Position numbers and translations under genes: made by a program. Of a stretch of DNA of 64,000 bases, positions 16,993-25,619 are shown piece after piece (position 1 is the first letter of the stretch; each line of letters begins with the position of its first letter). Origin of the DNA: Candidatus Formimonas warabiya (GTDB lineage: Bacteria > Bacillota > Dehalobacteriia > Dehalobacteriales > Dehalobacteriaceae); contig NZ_CP017634.1 of the NCBI RefSeq assembly GCF_002777255.1, forward strand, positions 6,150,903 to 6,214,902, given 5' to 3'. The notes beneath the pieces are model-generated. The model was not told the origin of the DNA and did no database searches. It saw nothing but the letters and a program-made list of their open reading frames with translations.

Positions 16993-17481
16993 ATGGAGAT
17001 GACAATGACGCATTACATGGAACTTTTGGCCACCAATCAACCATGGAACCTGCTTATTTTTATGGCAGTACCGGTAATCCTGGCCGAGACCATTGCGGTG
17101 ACGGAATTGTTTATTCTTTTTGGGCGGAACCTTTCCGGCGGCCTGAGAAAACTGAACAAATTTGCGGGTATTATTGCAGGTTTTTATTTTCTAGGTATCT
17201 TTGTCTATCTTTTTATAAACGCAGTGATTCCTTTGACCGTGAGTGGTCAGTGGCGGGGGATTGCTGACGTGATTGCGGTAGGGTTTTACCTGTCCGGGGT
17301 TATCCCTCTATTAGGGATGAGTTTACTGGAAATCGGCCTGCTGGGACGGCATAAAACGGAGGAAGGAAAGCTTAAACTGCATGCCACTTTTGTGGCGATC
17401 TTTCTCGTGGTAGCCCATGTGGCGATGATTTTCGGTATGCTGAGCCCCAGTGTTTTTCAGTTGAGTCATATGCAAATGTAA
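16993..17481 (+). CDS. conserved four-helix membrane protein, function unknown
   Basis: A 162-residue protein with four clear hydrophobic helices near residues 16-40, 52-75, 90-115 and 128-150. Conserved-looking polar residues include ETIAVTELF in helix 1 and HATFVAIFLVVAHVAMIF in helix 4; the two His could bind heme or metal, but this is a guess. GAAAGGAGG stands 7 nt before the ATG. It resembles small permease-like proteins annotated only as domains of unknown function. Its promoter matches those of the metal/redox units, which is the best functional clue. Confidence 0.7.
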   Translation: MEMTMTHYMELLATNQPWNLLIFMAVPVILAETIAVTELFILFGRNLSGGLRKLNKFAGIIAGFYFLGIFVYLFINAVIPLTVSGQWRGIADVIAVGFYLSGVIPLLGMSLLEIGLLGRHKTEEGKLKLHATFVAIFLVVAHVAMIFGMLSPSVFQLSHMQM

Positions 17482-17694
17482 TCCTAAATTCGATTAGTGA
17501 CCCCTTAAAATGGCACGAGTTCAATAGGAAAATTTGCTCAACCATACCTTAAACCGATAGGGAAAGCAATAAGAGAGATATTATTTCAACGATAGTGTCT
17601 CTCTTAAATTTTGTGCGCTCGGCATGGGTGCAGTCAAGATTTATTAAAAAATATTTTAAAGTTCAGAAGGAGATCGGGATGTTATGGAGAATAA
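17482..17694. other. intergenic region with a hairpin before the LacI-type gene
   Basis: No coding potential was seen. An inverted repeat with 8-bp arms (AAGAGAGA at 17571-17578 and TCTCTCTT at 17598-17605), followed by AAATTTTG, could be a weak terminator for the preceding gene. Confidence 0.35.
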
Positions 17695-17708
17695 TGAATA
17701 CGTATTCA
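17695..17708. promoter_or_regulatory. palindromic operator for the LacI-type regulator
   Basis: The perfect 14-bp palindrome TGAATACGTATTCA has the even symmetry and central CG typical of LacI/GalR operators. It lies 41 bp upstream of the regulator start, fitting autoregulation. A copy with one mismatch is at 18871-18884 before the catabolic operon. Confidence 0.8.
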
Positions 17709-17748
17709 CAAGAAATTAAAAATTTAGATAAGGATAGGTCAACTGATT

Positions 17749-18783
17749 ATGAAAATAGGAGAAAAAGATGAAAATTTGACCACAAAAGATATTGCACGCA
17801 TGGCCGGAGTATCCCAACCTACTGTGTCACGGGTATTAAATGACAGTCCCAATGTAAAGCCGGGAACTAAGAAAAAGGTTATGGACATTATTAACAAATT
17901 AGGCTATACCCCTAATCAACTGGCAAGAAGTATGGTGTTAGGAAAAACATTTAACATAGGTCTTGTGCTTGCGGATATCACTAATCCATTTTATAGTGAG
18001 CTAGCCAAAAGTGTAATTGATCGGGCTAAACAATCACGGTATAATGTTCTTTTATGTAATACTGATAATAACGAAGATACCATGGAAATGTATTTGAATT
18101 ATTTGATGCAAAAAAGGGTAGATGGAATTATTTTTGCTTCAGTGTCTACTAAATCAATTCGGGTACAGCATTTGGTGGAAAGTCAATTTCCCTGTATATT
18201 ATGCAATCGGCGATTAGAGAGTGAAAAGGAAAATTTTATTGTATCGGAAAACACAAAAGGAGCATATATCGCTGTTAAACATCTAATTAATTTGGGCCAT
18301 AAAGAAATTGCTTATATTTCTGGATCTTCAGATTTTTCTACTGCGGTCGAACGAAGAGAAGGCTATTGTAAAGCTTTAGAGGAAGCGGGTTATGCTATTG
18401 ACCGCTCACTGGTGCTGCAAGGCCGTTTTAAGGAGGAGAATGCCTATACTGCAGCTAAGCAATTAATTGCTTTAAAAAAGCGACCGTCCGCAATTTTTTG
18501 CTCAAACGATTTAATGGCATTAGCGGCCATAAATGCAATTTTTGACTCTGGTTTAAAAGTACCTGATGATATTGCTATTGTAGGATATGATGATATTAAT
18601 GTTGCATCCTATCGTACAGTTAATTTAACAACAGTTGCCCAAAGGAAAGAAGAAATGGGAATCAAGGCAGTAGACCATTTATTAAGCATCATTGAAAAAG
18701 GTCAACCGACTATACCAATTCAGGAATACCTGGAACCCAAGCTAATAATTCGAAAAACGTGTGGATTTTATTTAAAAAGATAA
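17749..18783 (+). CDS. LacI/GalR-family transcriptional regulator
   Basis: A 344-residue regulator. The N-terminal helix-turn-helix and hinge are clear: TTKDIARMAGVSQPTVSRVLNDSPNVKPGTKKKV and LGYTPNQLARSMVLGKT. The periplasmic-binding-like domain follows (IGLVLADITNPFYSELAKSV ... HKEIAYISGS ... AIFCSNDLMALAAI ... VGYDDI), so a small ligand is sensed. The ribosome site is weak. Palindromic operators precede this gene and the operon at 18975, indicating repression of both. LacI-family regulators usually sense sugars or nucleosides, so control of a methyltransferase/beta-oxidation operon is unusual. Confidence 0.92.
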   Translation: MKIGEKDENLTTKDIARMAGVSQPTVSRVLNDSPNVKPGTKKKVMDIINKLGYTPNQLARSMVLGKTFNIGLVLADITNPFYSELAKSVIDRAKQSRYNVLLCNTDNNEDTMEMYLNYLMQKRVDGIIFASVSTKSIRVQHLVESQFPCILCNRRLESEKENFIVSENTKGAYIAVKHLINLGHKEIAYISGSSDFSTAVERREGYCKALEEAGYAIDRSLVLQGRFKEENAYTAAKQLIALKKRPSAIFCSNDLMALAAINAIFDSGLKVPDDIAIVGYDDINVASYRTVNLTTVAQRKEEMGIKAVDHLLSIIEKGQPTIPIQEYLEPKLIIRKTCGFYLKR

Positions 18784-18870
18784 CGTCAGATATAGGAAAG
18801 GAGGAAATAAACATCTGAAAGGAACGTCTTAATTAATAGGTTCAAGCAGAGTATTTTTTTTAGTGAAAAA

Positions 18871-18884
18871 TGAATACGTATACA
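18871..18884. promoter_or_regulatory. operator of the methyltransferase/beta-oxidation operon
   Basis: TGAATACGTATACA matches the operator at 17695 in 13 of 14 positions. It lies 91 bp before the first gene of the operon, in a 190-bp gap without coding potential. The T-run at 18853-18861 just before it may be part of the promoter region; I cannot place -35 and -10 with confidence. Confidence 0.75.
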
Positions 18885-18974
18885 TGGAAGAACAAAAAAA
18901 GAATGGAGGCATTCCTATCCAAGAGAAAGCCAATCTTTTTTAAGGATACATAAATTGGATAGGAAGAAACGGAG

Positions 18975-20987
18975 ATGCCAACAAGAGAAATTTACTGGAA
19001 TATTAGTGGTTACCACTGGATGTATTTATTGTTTCTCGTGTGTCTGGCGGTTTTTGTCAGGGGTTTTTACGGTAGATATAAGTTGTGGCGCATAGGAAAG
19101 CCGGAGAAAAGAACAGATCAGTTGGGACGAAGACTGGCTAACCTGATATATTTTGGTTTCGGCCACAGGCGGATACTAGGGGAGGTGATGCCTGGAGCCA
19201 TGCACCTGTTACTATTCTGGGGATTTGTAGTATTTGCGATAGGAACCTTTTTTGTGGCCCTTGATGCGGATTTAGGCTTTTCTTTTATGGAAGGCAGACT
19301 CTATTTAATATTAACTTTATTGTTGGATATTTGCGGTTTGCTGGCTGTATTGGCGATTGTAGTGTTTATTTGGCGGCGGTATTATCTTAAACCGGCGAGA
19401 CTCGATAACAAGCCGGAAGATTTAATTTCCTTACTACTTTTATTATTTATCTTGGTAACGGGTTTTATTTTGGAAGGAATTCGGATTGCAAACACGGGTG
19501 ATCCATGGGCCTTATGGTCACCCGGAGGAATGATGATCGCGAGCGTGCTGGGAGGAGTAGATCGGGAAACCTTAAATGTTATACACCGCTCCTTATGGTG
19601 GTTTCATCTCGTCCTCGCCCTCGGGTTTATTGCTTATTTACCATATTCAAAATTGATCCATATCTTGGTATCTCCTTTGAACCAGTTCTTTGCCTCATTA
19701 AAACCAAAGGGTGCCCTGGACCTGTTGGATATGGAGGATGAAGAAGCAGAAACCTACGGTTTAGAAAAACTGGAGGATCTCACCTGGAAACAACTATTTG
19801 ATACAGATGCCTGTACGAGGTGCGGCAGGTGCCAGGACAACTGTCCGGCATATTATACCGGGAAGCCCTTATCTCCTAAAAATTTTATTCAGGATCTCAA
19901 AAAGCATCTGGAAGAAAAAGGCCGGCTGCTTGCGGGGACAAAACAGCGTATCGGGAATTCTTCTTCCCGTGAAGATACAGCAATCGTGGATACAAAGTTG
20001 GCAGGGAATGTGTTTTCGGAAGAAAGCCTTTGGTCCTGTACTACCTGCCGTTCCTGTCAAGAACAATGTCCTTCTTTTGTCGAACATTTGGATAAATTGA
20101 TCGGACTGCGTCGTAACTTAGTACTGATGGAAAGCTCCTTCCCGCCGGAAATCCAAACATTATTTAAGAATTTAGAAAATAACGGAAATCCATGGGGGGC
20201 GGGATGGGCCTCACGAGCAGATTGGGCTGAAGGACATCAGGTAAGGACGCTTGCTGAAGACAATGATGTGGAATATTTATACTGGGTAGGGTGTGCCGGG
20301 GCCTTTGACGAGAGGAATAAGAAGGTGGTGGAAGCGGTAGTAAAATTGCTGCAAAAAGCAAAGGTATCATTCGGCATTTTAGGTACGGAAGAAAAATGCT
20401 GTGGTGATTCAGTACGCAGAATCGGCAACGAATACCTCTATCAGATGATGGCGGCAGAAAACATTGCAATAATGAATAACTATGGGGTAAAAAAAATTAT
20501 TGCCCATTGTCCGCACTGCTTTAACACCTTAAAAAATGAGTATTCTCAATTGGGTGGTAATTATGAGGTGATACATCATACAGAATTACTTGCCACATTA
20601 CTTAAAACGGGTCAAATTAAACTTCAAAAACCGGTGATAGTTCAGTCTACATATCATGATTCATGCTATTTAGGCAGGTATAATCATATTTTTTCCGCAC
20701 CTCGCGCTGTATTGCAGTCTGTTCCAGGTCTTACGCTTAGCGAAATGCCCCGTAATATGAAAAAAAGTTTTTGTTGCGGGGCAGGCGGCGGGAGAATGTG
20801 GATGGAAGAAAATGGGGGCAGGATTAATGACATAAGAGCAGACGAAGCTGTTGCTACAGGAGTTTCCCTGATTGTGAGTAATTGTCCATACTGTTTGACG
20901 ATGCTTGAGGACAGTTTAAAGAATAAGGAAAAAGCAGATGAAATTAAGGTGATGGATATCGCTGAATTAGTTCAAAAATGTATCTAA
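18975..20987 (+). CDS. ETF:menaquinone oxidoreductase-type membrane FeS protein (EtfD/EMO)
   Basis: A 670-residue membrane protein expected to pass electrons from reduced electron-transfer flavoprotein to menaquinone. Residues 1-240 form about six helices of a NarI-like cytochrome b domain with several His (HLLLFWGF; HRSLWWFHLV). Two 4Fe-4S ferredoxin motifs follow, CTRCGRCQDNCP near 279 and CTTCRSCQEQCP near 355. Two CCG domains complete it (CCGDSVRR near 475; CCGAGGGRMW near 600). This is the architecture of EMO proteins in syntrophic and sulfate-reducing beta-oxidisers. It is first in the operon whose last two genes encode EtfBA, its likely partner. Confidence 0.88.
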   Translation: MPTREIYWNISGYHWMYLLFLVCLAVFVRGFYGRYKLWRIGKPEKRTDQLGRRLANLIYFGFGHRRILGEVMPGAMHLLLFWGFVVFAIGTFFVALDADLGFSFMEGRLYLILTLLLDICGLLAVLAIVVFIWRRYYLKPARLDNKPEDLISLLLLLFILVTGFILEGIRIANTGDPWALWSPGGMMIASVLGGVDRETLNVIHRSLWWFHLVLALGFIAYLPYSKLIHILVSPLNQFFASLKPKGALDLLDMEDEEAETYGLEKLEDLTWKQLFDTDACTRCGRCQDNCPAYYTGKPLSPKNFIQDLKKHLEEKGRLLAGTKQRIGNSSSREDTAIVDTKLAGNVFSEESLWSCTTCRSCQEQCPSFVEHLDKLIGLRRNLVLMESSFPPEIQTLFKNLENNGNPWGAGWASRADWAEGHQVRTLAEDNDVEYLYWVGCAGAFDERNKKVVEAVVKLLQKAKVSFGILGTEEKCCGDSVRRIGNEYLYQMMAAENIAIMNNYGVKKIIAHCPHCFNTLKNEYSQLGGNYEVIHHTELLATLLKTGQIKLQKPVIVQSTYHDSCYLGRYNHIFSAPRAVLQSVPGLTLSEMPRNMKKSFCCGAGGGRMWMEENGGRINDIRADEAVATGVSLIVSNCPYCLTMLEDSLKNKEKADEIKVMDIAELVQKCI

Positions 20988-21037
20988 AAAATAAACGATT
21001 TCAATAGTTGTTCAATTAATTATAAGGAGGAAAAATC

Positions 21038-22183
21038 ATGCAAAAAGAATTCATGTCACCAAGAAGCAGAATCCTTTCAGCAATCTATGGGGGGAGGGTT
21101 GATCGTGTTCCTGTGGGATGTATTACCTCTGTTGTCACACATGAGCAAATGGATAAAATTGGTGTCTCTTTTCCCGAAGCACATGTTGACCCTGAAGCAA
21201 TGGCTAAACTGGCAGCCGCAAGTTATGAGATTTTAGGCTGGGATACCATTAAAGTACCCTTCAGTGTATGGAATCTTTCTGCTGCTCTAGGCGCTCCTAT
21301 GGACTGGGGCAACAGAAATAAGTGGCCGGATGGATTAAGGCCGATTTATCATGGCCCTGATCATATAAACGTTCCTTCCGATCTTTTAGATCAGGAATCA
21401 ACAAAAGCAGTAATTGAAGCGATAAAAATTTTGCGGAAGAAATACCCCCATGTGGCGATAGTAGGAACGGTAATGGGAACGATTACCCAGTCTTTTAATT
21501 TAATTGGGGTCGAAAAAGTAATGAAGATGATTGCCACCGAACCGGACCAAGTAAAGAAAATATGCCATATCTTAAAAGAACCCGTGATTGATTATGCTAA
21601 TGCGCAAATTGAAGCCGGGATTGATGTGCTGGATTTTGCGGACCATGCCACCGGAGGCCTGGTTAGCGCAAAGACTTATAAAGACTTGGTTATGCCAGTG
21701 CATAAGGAAATATTATCAAGGGTTAAGTGCCCGGTTGTGCTGCATATTTGCGGCAATACATATGATCGTTTGGAACATATTATCGAAGCGGGATTTCCTT
21801 GTTTTAACATTGATATGGCAGTTGACCCATTTAAAGCAAAGCTGCAGGTAAAGGACAAACTTTCTTTATGGGGCGGGGTTCCCAACATTAATTCCGTATT
21901 GCAGGGCACCCCTGAAATGGTGAAGCAGGAAGCAAAAAAATCTTTAGCGGCGGGATATGAAATTCTTGGTAATGAATGCAGCGTCCCTTTGCAGGCAAAA
22001 GATATTAATCTAATCGCCTTTTTAGAAGCGGCTCAAGAATTTGCCGTTCCATTAACTGATGAGGAAAAATTAGCTCAATTTGGCAGAGGACTTGCAAGAA
22101 TGGATTATAAGAGTGGACAAAAGAATTTTGAGAATCTGCTAAGGAATGTATCCAACTTTGACTCAAAGGGGGAAGTGGAATAA
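21038..22183 (+). CDS. MtaA/CmuA-type (UroD-fold) corrinoid methyltransferase
   Basis: A 381-residue protein of the uroporphyrinogen-decarboxylase fold branch that moves methyl groups to or from corrinoid proteins. The zinc site of this branch is complete: HxC in VVLHICGNTYDR (His about 235, Cys about 237) and a third Cys in GNECSVPLQAKD (about 313). That argues for methyl transfer rather than heme synthesis. AAGGAGG precedes the ATG. The stop overlaps the corrinoid-protein start (TAATG), so the two products are probably partners. In acetogens such enzymes demethylate substrates such as methoxy compounds. The substrate here is unknown. Confidence 0.85.
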   Translation: MQKEFMSPRSRILSAIYGGRVDRVPVGCITSVVTHEQMDKIGVSFPEAHVDPEAMAKLAAASYEILGWDTIKVPFSVWNLSAALGAPMDWGNRNKWPDGLRPIYHGPDHINVPSDLLDQESTKAVIEAIKILRKKYPHVAIVGTVMGTITQSFNLIGVEKVMKMIATEPDQVKKICHILKEPVIDYANAQIEAGIDVLDFADHATGGLVSAKTYKDLVMPVHKEILSRVKCPVVLHICGNTYDRLEHIIEAGFPCFNIDMAVDPFKAKLQVKDKLSLWGGVPNINSVLQGTPEMVKQEAKKSLAAGYEILGNECSVPLQAKDINLIAFLEAAQEFAVPLTDEEKLAQFGRGLARMDYKSGQKNFENLLRNVSNFDSKGEVE

Positions 22184-23022
22184 TGAGTAGGGAAAAATTT
22201 TTGGGTAACCTGGTATCTGAATTATATGACAAAGACCCGGTAAAAACTTTGCAGATATTGAAAAAGTCGTATGATGACGAATGGGAGCAACTAAACCTGG
22301 CGGAAGAAATAGATGAAAGCCAATCAGAGATGGAAAGTTTAATCGCTGATATTATTCCGGAAGAAGAACCTTTTTGCAGCATTGCGAAGGCAACCTTAAA
22401 AGGTGAAGTAACAAAGACAGTTCAGCTGGTAGAAGATGCTTTATTTAAAAGAATACCTTCCCAAGAACTGGTAATGAAAGGGCTGCTGCCGGGGGTACAA
22501 GCTGCCGTGTCATTGTACGATGCCCGATGGTTTTTTGCTCCCGAATTATTAATGGCAGGTGATGCCATTCGTGAAGCTACTAAGGTTGCTTTAAAAGGGC
22601 TTGAAAAGATGGACAAGCGCGGTTTAATTTTAATGCATGCACCTGCGGGAGATGTTCATGATATTGGCAAAAATATTGTCAAGATTGTTTTGGAAGCAAA
22701 TTTCTTTGAAGTGATAGATATGGGAATAGATGTTTCAACAGATAAAGTTGTTCAGGCGGTGAAAGAGCTTAAACCAGTAATGATAACAGGAAGCGCTTTG
22801 ATGACAACAACGATGGCGCCATTTATCCAAACCGGCAAAGCATTGGTTGAAGAGGGCCTTACTATTCCTTTTGCCATGGGGGGAGCGCCGGTGACCAAAA
22901 AATGGGTGGAGGGAATAGAGTTGGGGATCTATGGGAAAGGGCCGAAACAGGCTGTTGAGATGGCAATGCTGGCAGCCAGCGGATTAAGTTGGCGAGAAAT
23001 ACGGGAAAGATTGCATGCTTAG
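22183..23022 (+). CDS. methyltransferase corrinoid (B12-binding) protein
   Basis: A 279-residue corrinoid carrier. The C-terminal half holds the cobalamin-binding signature GDVHDIGKNIVKIVLEANFFEVIDMGID with its cobalt-ligand His near 158, then TGSALMTTTM and FAMGGAPVT. A four-helix cap domain (ELVMKGLLPGVQAAVSLYDARWFFAPELLMAGDAI) precedes it. About 60 extra residues at the N-terminus make it longer than typical MtaC/MtbC-like proteins (about 210). They are acidic and helical and may be a second cap segment. It overlaps the methylase gene by one base. Confidence 0.9.
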   Translation: MSREKFLGNLVSELYDKDPVKTLQILKKSYDDEWEQLNLAEEIDESQSEMESLIADIIPEEEPFCSIAKATLKGEVTKTVQLVEDALFKRIPSQELVMKGLLPGVQAAVSLYDARWFFAPELLMAGDAIREATKVALKGLEKMDKRGLILMHAPAGDVHDIGKNIVKIVLEANFFEVIDMGIDVSTDKVVQAVKELKPVMITGSALMTTTMAPFIQTGKALVEEGLTIPFAMGGAPVTKKWVEGIELGIYGKGPKQAVEMAMLAASGLSWREIRERLHA

Positions 23023-23061
23023 CTGATATGGTAAACATCTCATGAATGGGAGGGTAAAAAA

Positions 23062-23862
23062 ATGCTTCTGATTGGAGAATCAATAAATGGAACAATTCCG
23101 GAGGTTGGCGCCGCTATCTTGGCCCATGATGAAAGATATCTTCTTGAATTAGCAAAAGTGCAAATCGATAGCGGGGCAAATATGTTAGACATTAATGCAG
23201 GCGTGGCCGGCGGTAACGAAGAAGAAAATCTTTCATGGATCGTTGAGCTGATACAAAGTCAATATCGTGTTCCATTAATGTTGGACAGCGATGACCCTGC
23301 CGTATTGAAAAAAGCGTTTACAGTATTGAGAGATCCTGAGAAAGCAATTATCAATTCTGTAAATGGCGATGAGTATAAATTAAACGTCATCCTGCCCTTG
23401 GTTGCGGAAAATAAATGCAGTGTGGTAGCGTTGTGCTTAAATGAAAAAGGAATCCCTCATGATGTGCCGGGAAGGATTGCAATTGGTAACATGATTGTCA
23501 ATAAAGTTAAGGAATATGAGATTCCTGTGGAAAAAATCTATCTGGACCCATTGGTTTTTTCTATGTCGACGGCCTATACTGCAGCGATGACGACAATTAA
23601 TACTCTTCTGAAAATAAAAGAAACGTTTTCCGGCATTAAAACCGTTTGCGGGTTAAGTAATGTAAGCCATGGATTACCCGTAAGAAAGCTGATCAACAGG
23701 ACATTTTTAATCATGAATTTAGTCTGTGGCATGGATGCATTTATTGTTGATGTACGGGATCGAGAATTAATGGCATCGGCAATAGCTGGAAAGGCTCTCG
23801 TGGGGCAGGATGAACGATGCAAAGAATACATTACTGCTTTTAGAAAAGGAAAACTCAAATAA
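23062..23862 (+). CDS. methyltetrahydrofolate:corrinoid methyltransferase
   Basis: A 266-residue pterin-binding (dihydropteroate synthase-fold) protein of the AcsE/MtrH type. Visible marks are LLIGESINGTIPEV at the start, GANMLDINAGV near 38, PLMLDSDDPAVLKKA near 72, NSVNGDE near 96 and TVCGLSNVSHGLPVRK near 195. Such enzymes pass methyl between methyl-corrinoid and tetrahydrofolate. Together with the two genes upstream it completes a three-component system from substrate methyl to methyl-THF. GGGAGGG precedes the ATG. Confidence 0.9.
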   Translation: MLLIGESINGTIPEVGAAILAHDERYLLELAKVQIDSGANMLDINAGVAGGNEEENLSWIVELIQSQYRVPLMLDSDDPAVLKKAFTVLRDPEKAIINSVNGDEYKLNVILPLVAENKCSVVALCLNEKGIPHDVPGRIAIGNMIVNKVKEYEIPVEKIYLDPLVFSMSTAYTAAMTTINTLLKIKETFSGIKTVCGLSNVSHGLPVRKLINRTFLIMNLVCGMDAFIVDVRDRELMASAIAGKALVGQDERCKEYITAFRKGKLK

Positions 23863-23928
23863 ATTTAAAAAACAAGAGAATAGCAGGACGATGGGCGCCG
23901 GTAATTTAGATAACAGGGAGGGAGCATC

Positions 23929-24381
23929 ATGGGGGGAAAGTATTTTAACGAATGGTCGGTAGGGGAGACATTCAGGACTCCGTCCAGGACCATTACGGAG
24001 ACGGATGTGGTCATGTTTGCCGCGATGAGCGGAGACTATAATGAAATTCATACCAGTGAACAATTTTGTAAAGACAGCGTTTTCGGCAAAAGAATTGTGC
24101 ATGGCCTCTTAGGGTTGTCTATATCTCACGGTTTGCTGTTTAGAAGCGGTTATTTGGAGGGTACGGCCATTGCCTTTTTGGGAATAGAATCATGGAGCTT
24201 TAAAGCGCCGGTTTTCTTTGGGGATTCCGTATCCGTGACAGTAAAGGTATTAGATAAAAAAGAAAGTATCAGTAAACCTGACCGAGGCATTGTTAAGCTG
24301 TTTTTACAAATCATGAACCAGGATGATCAAATCGTCCAGGAAGGCGTAAAAGTGGTTATGATCAGAAATCACGGTATTTAG
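23929..24381 (+). CDS. MaoC-like hydratase
   Basis: A 150-residue hot-dog fold protein. The hydratase motif is MSGDYNEIHTSEQFCKDSVFGKRIVHG near residue 34-60, with the catalytic Asp and His of R-specific enoyl-CoA hydratases. Length is that of single-domain MaoC proteins. It sits between the methyltransferase trio and the acyl-CoA dehydrogenase, suggesting hydration of the enoyl-CoA made by the latter. Stereochemistry and chain length cannot be told from sequence. Confidence 0.85.
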   Translation: MGGKYFNEWSVGETFRTPSRTITETDVVMFAAMSGDYNEIHTSEQFCKDSVFGKRIVHGLLGLSISHGLLFRSGYLEGTAIAFLGIESWSFKAPVFFGDSVSVTVKVLDKKESISKPDRGIVKLFLQIMNQDDQIVQEGVKVVMIRNHGI

Positions 24382-24428
24382 GCTTAAACAGAGGGTAAAT
24401 TTCACAAATTTAAAAGGGGGATATTTGT

Positions 24429-25568
24429 GTGGACTTTCATCTTGGCGAAGAAGAAAAGATGATCCAAGAAATGGTAAGAGATTTCGTGGAAAAGGAGGTC
24501 AAGCCGGTTGCGGAAAAACTTGATGAGACCGGAGAATTTCCTTATGAGATCATGAAGAAGCTGGGTGAATTAGGGCTATTAGGAACGGTGATTCCCGAAG
24601 AGTATGGGGGAAGCGGAGCAAGCTTTCTTAGTTATATTGTAGCCATTGAAGAATTGTCCCGGGGCTGCGCGTCAACGGGAGTAATTGTGGAAACCCATAC
24701 TTCCTTAGCGGTGGAACCGATTTTAGCCTGGGGGACGGAAGAACAGAAAAGAAAGTATTTGCCGAAGCTTGCCACCGGGGAGATTATCGGTTCTTTTGGG
24801 TTAACGGAGCCCAATGCCGGGTCGGACGCCGGCGGCATGCAGACCACCGCTGTTTTAGACGGAGATGCATATGTGATTAATGGATCCAAGATGTTTATCT
24901 CTAATGCCGGTGTGGCCGGAATTACGATTTTATTAACTAAAACAGATAAAAATTTGGGCTATAAGGGAATGACGGAATTCATCGTAGAAAGGGATACCCC
25001 GGGATATAGCGTCAGTGCGCCGATTCATAAATTAGGCATTAAGGCGTCCCAAACTTGCGAGCTGTCTTTTGACAATATGAGGGTTCCTAAAGAAAGTGTT
25101 TTAGGCAAGCCGGGACAAGGTTTTAAAATTGCTATGCATACCCTGGACGGCGGCAGGATCGCCATTGCCGCTCAGGCTCTGGGGATTGCTCAAGCGGCCT
25201 TTGAAGAGTCTGTAGCATATGCCAAACAACGGTGCCAATTTGGCCAGCCCATAGGAAAATTTCAAGGGGTCCAGTGGATGATCGCCGATATGGCTACGGA
25301 TATCCAGGCCGCTCGTTTATTGGTCTATCATGCGGCATGGTTGAAGGACCAAAGACTCCCCTACTCTAAAGAGGCGGCGATGGCAAAACTTTATGCTTCG
25401 GAAGCTGCCATGCGTCACACGGTTAAAGCTGTCCAAGTCCATGGCGGCTATGGTTACACGATGGAATATCCGGTGCAGCGCCATATGCGTGACGCAAAAA
25501 TTACTGAGATTTATGAGGGTACTTCCGAGGTGCAAAGAATGGTCATTGCGAATCATGTTCTGAAATAG
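24429..25568 (+). CDS. acyl-CoA dehydrogenase
   Basis: A 379-residue FAD enzyme of the short-chain acyl-CoA dehydrogenase family. Marks are GSFGLTEPNAGSDAGG near 118-134, FISNAGVAG, RCQFGQPIGKFQGVQWMIADM near 260, and AVQVHGGYGYTMEYPVQRHMRDAKITEIYEGTSEVQ at the end with the catalytic Glu in IYEGT. The start is GTG 24429 behind AGGGGG. It passes electrons to the EtfBA encoded next. Closest in appearance to butyryl-CoA-type dehydrogenases, but the true substrate may carry a substituent, given the methyltransferases in the operon. Confidence 0.92.
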   Translation: MDFHLGEEEKMIQEMVRDFVEKEVKPVAEKLDETGEFPYEIMKKLGELGLLGTVIPEEYGGSGASFLSYIVAIEELSRGCASTGVIVETHTSLAVEPILAWGTEEQKRKYLPKLATGEIIGSFGLTEPNAGSDAGGMQTTAVLDGDAYVINGSKMFISNAGVAGITILLTKTDKNLGYKGMTEFIVERDTPGYSVSAPIHKLGIKASQTCELSFDNMRVPKESVLGKPGQGFKIAMHTLDGGRIAIAAQALGIAQAAFEESVAYAKQRCQFGQPIGKFQGVQWMIADMATDIQAARLLVYHAAWLKDQRLPYSKEAAMAKLYASEAAMRHTVKAVQVHGGYGYTMEYPVQRHMRDAKITEIYEGTSEVQRMVIANHVLK

Positions 25569-25619
25569 TCAAGTAATACCCTGAGAATTGAAAAACTACG
25601 CTACGGGGGGCGATAATAG

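Noticed and set aside
17500..17530. TGGCACGAG as a sigma-54 -24 element
   Set aside because: No TTGC element at the required 10-bp GG/GC spacing follows.
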